Both the position numbers and the translations under genes were made by a program. Under the pieces are notes generated by a model. It was not told the DNA's origin. It made no database searches and saw nothing but the letters and a program-made list of their open reading frames with translations. This document shows, one piece after another, positions 56,648 to 64,000 of a stretch of 64,000 nt of DNA (its first letter is position 1; each line of letters starts with the position of its first letter). The DNA is from Phycomyces blakesleeanus NRRL 1555(-) (lineage: Eukaryota > Mucoromycota > Mucoromycetes > Mucorales > Phycomycetaceae), in contig NW_017265134.1 of assembly GCF_001638985.1 (NCBI RefSeq), positions 2,952,131 to 3,016,130 of the forward strand. Direction: 5' to 3'.

Positions 56648-59600
56648 ATGAGCAGCATCAACAACACCAATGACCATGTCATTGTTAGTGAGACTTCTTC
56701 AAAGAAGTACAATGCTGCCCTGATCGAGTTCAATTCGATATTTCTTGTTGGAAGAGAATTCTTTTCAACTGTAGCTGTTTGTGAAGCTACCAAAGCATAT
56801 GGTTTTAAGCATAATATTGCATTCACTACTTATTCTTCCTCAAGCACCCGTATAAGAATGATCTGTAAGCACTACGGGGAATATAGAGACACTAGAAAGA
56901 CCGAAAAATTGTTCCAGAAGTCTCTGTCAACCAAGAAACCCCTATTCCTGGGTGGGAGAGACAACGCGTAAAGGATACCCAAAAGAGTGGCTGTCCTTGT
57001 TTTGTGTATGCCTCAAAAAAGAAAGATGGAAAGATTGTAGTCCACTCCCGCGAGGCAAAACACAATCATCGGATTGTGGAAGACCGCAGAGCATATGCCA
57101 TGCATCGAAAGCTTGAACCTGAAGCCATGGCTCTTGTTGTCCGACACCTTGAGGAAAACGATGATGTATCCACCATCTTCAATAACTTGAAGAGAAGTGG
57201 GTACACCAATGTTATCCGTCAAGATATCGAAAATATCAAACAACAATTCGGAAAGTCAGAAGAAGGAAGAGAAATGTTTAGTTTCATTACTGCATTGCAA
57301 GAATTGGACTTTTATGCCCGGTACAATGTTGGTGATGATAAGGAAAACAAAATCAACATGGTGTTTTTCATCCATAAGGATGCCATTGACGAAGCAAGAA
57401 GAATGCCAGAAACCATTGTAATAGACGCTACGTACAAGACGAATAGTCACCGAATGACATATGTCAACATTGTTGGTACCAGCAATGTAAGTGGAACCCC
57501 CCGTACGACTTTGAAGACTTTCCCAATTGCTGGAGCTTGGGTGGATCACGAAACGATAGACAACTATCTATGGGTACTTCGCTGTCTGCGCAATTCTGTC
57601 TAGCCAGATGTTAATGATAGCAGCAGCAGCAACAAAAACAACCACAACAACACAATCACCGCAACACCTCTACTTCCAAGTGTGTTTATCACTGACAATG
57701 AGAAAGAATTAAGGAATGCAATTACAAATGCTTTCCCTGAGTGTAAACAGCTGCTGTGCTATAAGCACATTAAGGATAATTTTAAGAAGCAGCTATTGCC
57801 AATGATGAAGGAAGACGAGAATGGGGACAAGAGAGGCTTCTTGGATGAGTTAGCCGGTCATCTTGACCAAATTGCGTTGAAGTGCACCACTTCCGAAGAA
57901 GAGAAAAAAGAGATTGATGCATATCTCAGGTTTGCAAAAGACAATTGTAAAGATCAAGGAAAAAGTGCCAAAGCTTTCCTTGAGAGGTATGCAAAGTGCT
58001 GTTATATTTGCTGGAAACAGTTTGTTAACGATAAATAATGACATTATTTTTTATATACGTTATCAGAAAAATGCATGACAAAGAGAACTGGCTAAACACC
58101 TATGTTTTTAAGCATCCTCACTTTGGAAATCGCACTTCCAACCGTGCAGAAAGTTCACATGCTTCTCTGAAGCATGCCCTTGGAACTTCTTCCGGTAAAC
58201 TGAAGACAGTTACCATGAAAGTTGTCAAGTGGTATGAAGCGTTGGTACGTCTATGCTTTGTTATCTTAAATATCAATTGATTAAACTTTATAATAACAAT
58301 AACTAATTGAAATGTTTTTGTAAATTTTACAGGTCTATGATCGAAAGCGCAGATTGACAACGGAGTGTCTCGGAGAGAGCACTACCGTTGTGTTTGATAA
58401 AATCAATTCTTCCAGGCTGAATGATATTCGCCACAAAGTTTGTCGTTTTGCAATGGACCACATCAAACTTGAACTTGCCAAATCAATTATACCTGAAAAA
58501 CTCACAAAAGAGTGCGAATGCCTCATTAACTACAACTATCTCTTGCCCTGCTACCATCAACTTGCGCAGTATAAAAAAATCCCAATTTCTTGCATTCCCA
58601 GACGATGGAGAATAAACTACTTAGAAGGAGAAGGTAATGTATATATATATACATATATGTTATTAAACTATTTTCTCTTTTTATATATAATTATGTACAG
58701 ATCACTCAATTATTCACAATACACTACCTGTATCTAAAAACATCACTAAAATCACCACAATAACACCCCAACTCGCATATAAGCTTGAATGGGTTACTCA
58801 AATACTTACCAATGCCCAAAGCAAACAACAGCAAATACATTTCAAAGAATATATCAACAAAATAATAGAACTAGACTCCAAGCAGAAACTTGAGAACCTT
58901 AATGATCCAACAGTAGTGGAAGCCATCAAAGACAAACCTAAAAATACAAAAAGAAAAATGATTGCCCTAAAACACTGTCTTGAAGCAGAAAAAGAAGAAA
59001 CAACAAAAAAAACTAAAACTGAAAAAAAACAAAAAAAATAAGTCTTTATTATAATATATTGTTCAGATTTAACTCATTTGACTTTTTTCGATTTTCTAGA
59101 TATGAATTATCTTTAGAAAAACAATAGAAAGCATTAAAAAAATTATTGATTTAGGTTCATCATGTGACCATACACTTCTGACTAATCTTATAATTGTCCC
59201 ACACCAAATATCTCAAATATTCTCTTTGGAAGCAGATAGCAATTGTGGCTATAGAGCAATAACAATGGAAGTATATCAAAACTAGGAGCAATGACCTGAA
59301 GTCAAAGACAGAATGTTAGAAAATTATTTAAAATATCAACACACTCACTACTGAGTAAGAATGAAGCACAGCAATATGTCTGCATCCACAAGCCCATTAA
59401 TCATCAGTCTACAATACAAATGCTTGCCTCTCCTTCAACAGCATTGGTTTGGTACAATTGATCATTCACAACTCGTAGCAAATGCATATAACAGAACTGT
59501 AACTGTATATTGGAATACTCCAAGAGAAACCAGTGACTGTCTATTTGTATCATTTACCATTACACCAGATACATTTGAATCTATTATACTTATTCTAGAC

Positions 59601-59722
59601 ATCAACCACTTTCTCCTCACAAAACGCAAATTAATCAGAAACTTCAATTGGCTGCAAATAAATCTATTTCACATACTCATAGTAAAAAATCATAATCTAG
59701 AGAACTTTTCCATTCTGTATTA
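56648..59722 (+). pseudogene. MULE transposase fused to an OTU-like domain, copy 2
   Basis: The gene starts at 56648 with a FAR1-like zinc-binding region (CKHYGEYRD, then SGCPCFVYA and HNH, reached through a frameshift between 56880 and 56960). The MULE core has IDATYKTN, then TAG at 57601, then FITDNEKELRNA and CYKHIKDNF. Later comes NRAESSHASLKHAL. Introns near 58027-58067, 58242-58331 and 58636-58700 are supported by GT/AG sites. The final exon has ADSNCGYRAI, where OTU proteases have Asp-Gly-Asn-Cys, then HWFGTIDH and ILDINHFLL. Its donor at 59038 is AT instead of GT. Two further stops near 59284 and 59293 lie in the OTU part. Confidence 0.7.
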
Positions 59723-60055
59723 ACTACCAAGATATGGATTTCATAATGAAATTTCATTCAATAATATTAATATTTATCTTATTTTGTAGATCTTTTTATT
59801 TTATTTTCAATGCTTTTTTATTTTATTTTTTGAATCATTAAACATATATCAAAAATCTGACTGCCTCAAAAAAATGAATATTTGTCTAAATATATGAAGT
59901 AAGTTTAGTAACATATTTCTAGGCTGTTCAGGCTGTCCAGGCTGTCCAGGCTGTCCTGCCAATATGATATTTGCGCAAACACATGACTAAGTGACATAAT
60001 ACACTTTTAGGCTGTTTATTCAGACTGTCCTGCCAGACTGTCTGTAAGCTTCCCC

Positions 60056-60754
60056 TAAATATTTTATTTTTGTAGTTTTTTTTTATATATATTTTATCTC
60101 TATTTATCTTTATATCAACTTTTATCTTTCTATCAATTTTTATCTCAATTGTCAACTTTTTTATAATTAATATTTTTTGAAACTGTTATGAAATACTCAG
60201 ATTTGACCCCCCAAAAAAATGGGATTCTTACACTAATTATTTCTGACGTCAGAGATGAAAATATTGTCTTCAAAATCTTGTCCCGTTGTCTTGTCTATAA
60301 GGATAGCCTATAATTTTTCTAGAATTCAAGAATTCTGCAACGTCACTGCACTGCCAGACAACTGAAATTTTGTTATGTGCTGTTGGTTTTAAACACTTTG
60401 TATTACAAAAGTGATGCGTGATGTGTTAGGTTTGTTGTAGATTATAATAGATCACTTGGCAAATAAAATACAATGATAATAGAATAGAACAGAAGACAGA
60501 TACAGTAAAAGGCAGCAAGCAGCAATAGTTGACAGATAAGAAAAGAGAGAAAAACTGATAGAATTGTTGTTAAAATTGAAAGAGAGAGAAAGATGTGTGA
60601 AAAGAGAATAATGAAACAGAAAAGTAATAATCGACGAGGAGACCAAAACCAACAAACAACCTTTCTAAAACCAAGGAACCAATATGTTATATCACAAGAT
60701 AGTATAGACCACAAAGAGAAGAAAACAAGAAAAAGATACTGAAAACTGAATGAA
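60056..60754. other. 3' remnant of MULE-OTU copy 1 and AT-rich spacer
   Basis: The first about 60 bases continue the copy 1 sequence interrupted by copy 2 (TTATTTTTGTAG matches copy 2 near 59775). A right TIR of copy 1 is not recognisable. From 60430 the sequence is purine-rich on plus and continues the direction of the inverted arm, without a match in the left arm. Confidence 0.5.
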
Positions 60755-61169
60755 TGATTCATTGAGTTGAGTTTGCTTCTCTTTTTATAGTCAACAAGAT
60801 TTTAAGTTGATAATAGAAGTTCAGAAAAATAAAGATAGTAAAAATAGAATGATGAATAATCGATATGGCAAGGATAAAATATATGAATAAAAATACAATA
60901 AAAAGATAATAATAAAGATACTGATGTTGCGCGGAGATATTGACAAAATGAATTATGTGCATTGTAGAAGAGGAATGTTACTAGCATGGGGAACCATGAT
61001 TTCAAATAAGTATAATGTAGACAAATATATTAACAAGGGAAAAGGAAAAAGTATTATGTGTAGAAGGACCAGCGGACAAACCCACCAAGCAGACTGACCT
61101 TCCGGTACTGGACACCACAACATGGCCTACCGCCTGCCTTACTTGCAACACAATTATCATAGATGAAGT

Positions 61170-61242
61170 GCCCGGCTAGCTCAATCGGTAGAGCGTGAGA
61201 CTCTTAATCTCAAGGTTGGGGGTTCGACCCCCCCGTTGGGCT
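61170..61242 (+). tRNA. tRNA-Lys (anticodon CUU)
   Basis: This is identical in sequence and fold to the copy at 46745-46817: seven-pair acceptor stem, D, anticodon (loop CTCTTAA) and T arms all paired, no intron. It decodes AAG. The internal A box TAGCTCAATCGG and B box GGTTCGACCC are complete, so it should be transcribed by RNA polymerase III. Confidence 0.96.
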
Positions 61243-61243
61243 C

Positions 61244-61248
61244 TTTTT
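61244..61248 (+). terminator. RNA polymerase III terminator of tRNA-Lys
   Basis: A run of five T starts two bases after the tRNA 3' end, a standard Pol III stop. The inverted left copy lacks such a run at this place. Confidence 0.7.
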
Positions 61249-61501
61249 GACGTATGGCATGTTGTCGTGCCCGAATTCTTGTCAGACAATCAGGATGACG
61301 ATTACACAAAATTCTCTTTTGAGAACGACGACCAAAGTGATTTCATTTTGCTCACAAAAGTAGAATAGAAACCGAAACAGACATTTATAATGTCAAGTCT
61401 CGATCTGGTATTTCTTTTCTGGCACTTGTAACTAAGTTGCAGAATTAATACCACTGGGGATCGTCAAGTTTATGAATAGTTTTTAGATAAGAATAAAGAT
61501 G

Positions 61502-62233
61502 CTTTTTATTAAATATATTTCTTGACTATTTATACAAAATAATAATTGATTTCTGACTAAAAGAATAGCTACGATAATATGTCTTAGATACCTGTTGTCC
61601 AGTAATATCTTCTACAATTATATTCACCATCTGAAACATCTAAAACATATATGAAAGACCAATCAGCAAAGTCAAGATCTTTTATCCTAAAAAGTCAACT
61701 CTTACTGGTTGCTTATAACTACCACTTTTGTTCACCGATGTCAACTCTGACAATAACATCATCACAGATATTAGAAATCAAATATGGTTACTTATTGTAC
61801 TTAAGTAATATGATTGGCGTATAAAATTTTCTTTTGTGTAATATTGCAAATTAAAAAAAAATCATCCAAATAAAGAAAAAAATAAAGTTCAATGAAGCGG
61901 AAAATGAGTTGAAGTAAGATGAAATGTGTATCAAGGAAATTTGGGGGTTGTTTGGAGTAACAAAGAAATGACTTGGCAAAAATTTGAAAAAAATCTATGA
62001 TTTTTAGAAAAAAACATAAAAATTTTATTAACTATACTAAATTATACTAAGAAATAATAATAAGAAAATCTATGCTAATCCATGTTGCAGATAAAACCAA
62101 TATGAGCCAAATTTACTCAAGTTAACTATGTAAGTAATATCATTAACTTTCATTAAATCAATCTTACACAGAGGCTTGAGAGAATCGAGAGACATATGAT
62201 CACTTATCATTTCTACTTTAAGGTAGTTATTTT
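61502..62233. other. Right-arm-specific spacer
   Basis: This AT-rich sequence without a counterpart in the left arm contains no recognised gene. It is the 3' flank of the minus-strand pseudogene that follows. Confidence 0.45.
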
Positions 62234-63995
62234 TCATCTCCTCACTTGTGCAAGCAGTGGGCCAAAGAAAAGTAATATTAAACCAGAGATCAGTCCAATG
62301 CTGTGAGTCATGCCAATACTGTTCTTGATAACAAAAGCAGCAAAGGAATTGTCCTTTAAAGTTGTAACATTGTTGGTGTCATTGTTGTCTGCAAAATCGC
62401 GTAATCCACCAAGGAATAAGTGCCGGAAAGCTGTATCATCATTGCGCTTGATACATTCTGCAATTTCACTTCCAGGGTACTCATGCTGTCTATTGTTATT
62501 AACCCAGGAGCCGTTGTCAAAAATGTGTGGCATGATTGTCTGCTTTGTGAACTTGAGTCAGACATCTCTTGAGGTGTTTAGCCAATTGGTGTGAATCAGA
62601 TGCTCTCGAATGTGTTTGTTAAACTGTTTGCCTTTTTCTGTTTCAAAGTTGAGGGCAGGTCCAAATCGTCTAATATCTTCCATCAAATAGGTCATGTTGT
62701 GGGCTTTTGCCTTGTTACATAAAGACGTGTACTTTGGGTTGTCCACATTTGCTTTGTCAAAGGCATAGAGCTTGGCAGTCAATGTGTTCACAGCACTGTC
62801 AACACTGGAAAAATTGAAAAAATAAGGTAGTTTAAATATGGGGTATAGTGTAGTGTAATTTCCATATTTAAATTAGTTGATTTTTTTTCCACTTGTGCTG
62901 AAGGTGACGTTCACTGATAGTGGAATGACTAGAGTCAACTAGCGGAATTGTGGGTGGGGGTGCTGCAGGTAAGGTTTGTTAGCACTTTAGATATACTTAT
63001 CTGACTTGATATATAAAAAGAAAGTTTTTTAAAACTGCGTATCTATTTTGATATTCTTTATATGAAACTGTAAAGGTCAGGCACCAACATATTATGAAGA
63101 TTAAAAGTAGCATAAAGGTGATTTTTAAGCTAGTTTATTGTTAAGAAGTTTGGTCATCAGCAGCAAAAAAAGGCATCTTTAAAATTATGGACCAGTAATA
63201 TGTTCTTTATTTATTTGGTTTCCCGTTCTTATTAGGCTGGTAATGGTTTACGCTTTTATTTTTATTGGAAAGAATAGAATGTTTCTAGGTTTCAGATCTA
63301 ATAATACTATTATATATCTCTAGCTACTTCTTGCTCAGTTGGTTTTTTATATTTGGGGTGAAAAATTTTCTACAAAAAAGAAATATCTGAAAAAAAATGA
63401 GCTGCTCAATACGTTTTTTTTTGGGATATGAGCAGTACTCTTTGAGAATAGATAAATTGTTAGTAATGGGTGTGCGTGTGTGTTGGATATTTCAATTCTT
63501 ATAAATCATTAATACTTACATTGGAATTATCTAGTACAAAGACCAAACAATAGAATATTACAAGTAAAGCTATGGAATTTTGATTTCTTTGACTATGAAA
63601 ATGATTGGAAAAAATTAATTTTTGTGAATTGGGCGATATAATTATTAATTTACATACCCAAAGCAAATGAATTTATTTGTAGATATAGATAATACTTATC
63701 AAAAGTCGATATAGTATCTGGTAGTTTTTTTTATTAATAAACAGCATAAGTAATATAATGATACATATAAGAATAGTAAAAAAACAAAAAAGTCTTACCA
63801 TGTCAATAACAGCAGCATGAGATAGAAGCTTTTGATCCATAGCATGTTTTGGAGAGGGTTGTTCATCTATAGTAAAAATTGGATTCAGTTTGATTAATAT
63901 TAAAAAGAAATATAATAAATAAATAGATAAAAATATTACCATGTTAGTGGTCATGTTTAGCTATAGAAAATATTTTTGGTGATATGTCCTATAAA
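62234..63995 (-). pseudogene. Spliced repeat-associated gene in the right arm, broken
   Basis: Small minus-strand exons (about 63952-63995; an exon encoding DEQPSPKHAMDQKLLSHAAV at about 63800-63868) mirror the left-arm fragment. After a long intron-like stretch of AT-rich DNA, a CCAG acceptor at 62803 opens a main exon. It reads AVNTLTAKLYAFDKANV, RRFGPALNFETEKGKQFN, a TGA after LNTSRDV, then IFDNGSWVN and FRHLFLGGLRDFADN, and ends at 62234. Proteins of this kind seem to recur in repeats of Mucoromycota, but I cannot name the family. The main exon is missing from the left arm. Confidence 0.5.
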
Positions 63996-64000
63996 AAAGA
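62803..64000. repeat. Large inverted duplication, right arm, outer block
   Basis: This is the mirror of 44563-45760 and of the same length within the window; the last bases still match, so the duplication extends past the right edge. It carries the AT-rich intron-like region and the small exons of the spliced fragment. Confidence 0.85.

Larger units (their letters stand above)
56352..60055 (+). mobile_element. MULE-OTU element copy 2, complete with TIRs
   Basis: Long imperfect terminal inverted repeats (about 56352-56540 and 59868-60055) begin GGGAAGC and share CAGTCTGGC, several CAGGCTGTCC/GGACAGCCTG units and a TTTAGTAACATAT block. A 9-bp duplication flanks it (TAAATATTA at 56343-56351, TAAATATTT at 60056-60064, one mismatch), typical of Mutator-like elements. 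The sequences on the two sides together match the 3' region of this same family, so copy 2 sits inside copy 1. Confidence 0.8.
60755..61501. repeat. Large inverted duplication, right arm, inner block
   Basis: This is the mirror of 46616-47368. It contains the second tRNA-Lys gene. Compared with the left arm, about 160 bp are extra directly downstream of the tRNA (61243-61410), and the left-arm 128-bp segment is missing. Confidence 0.85.

Noticed and set aside
55840..59300. Alternative genetic code (TGA or TAG read as amino acid)
   Set aside because: Host genes in the window end with TGA, TAA or TAG and have no internal stops; only repeat-derived genes and one duplicate contain them.
60442..61005. 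Hydrophobic minus-strand frames
   Set aside because: They are poly-T/pyrimidine translations in the inverted arm and its spacer, with no start context or splice support.

Overview
The window looks like nuclear DNA of an early-diverging fungus, most likely Mucoromycota (Mucorales-like). It is AT-rich, its introns are short (about 45-90 nt, GTAAGT...TAG), and its genes are split into many small exons. The transposon mix fits too: DIRS, Ty3/gypsy, CACTA/Tnp2, MULE and Tc1 elements together. The species cannot be named from the sequence alone. A 100-N assembly gap lies at 39058-39157.

The first 20 kb are ordinary host genes. They are: a kinesin-4-type motor on the minus strand, running off the left edge; an unrecognised Lys-rich protein (minus); a 13-exon LMBRD2-type membrane protein (minus), divergently arranged with a zinc-independent MDR oxidoreductase (plus); a small Ser-rich protein (plus); and a second MDR copy of exactly the same length, killed by one stop codon. 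A TA-flanked MITE and a pogo-like palindrome mark the change to repeat-rich DNA near 18.8-19.9 kb.

From about 20.5 kb to 38 kb is a transposon graveyard. In order: a broken hypothetical gene, a DIRS element (RT/RNase H/tyrosine recombinase) carrying a nested solo LTR, a Ty3/gypsy pol fragment, a MULE with a SWIM zinc finger, a CACTA/Tnp2 transposase (copy A), a DDE transposase relic split by a second solo LTR of the same family, and a Tc1-type element.

From 39 kb on, two CACTA-type modules (B and C) show the same layout: a Tnp2 transposase on plus, followed by a convergent small multi-exon gene on minus. The small gene of module B is completely open. Module C is bounded by 15-bp inverted termini beginning CCACTG. 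It abuts a truncated MULE-type element whose coding region ends in an OTU-protease-like domain. A second copy of that MULE-OTU family, with long TIRs and a 9-bp target duplication, is inserted in the 3' part of the first.

The whole 47.4-60.7 kb block is flanked by arms of a large inverted duplication (44.56-47.37 kb and 60.75-64.0 kb, continuing past the right edge). Each arm has an identical tRNA-Lys(CUU) gene and the same spliced gene fragments. Almost all transposon genes carry stop codons or lost catalytic residues. Many of these are C-to-T or G-to-A changes, which points to deamination of methylated cytosine or a RIP-like process.
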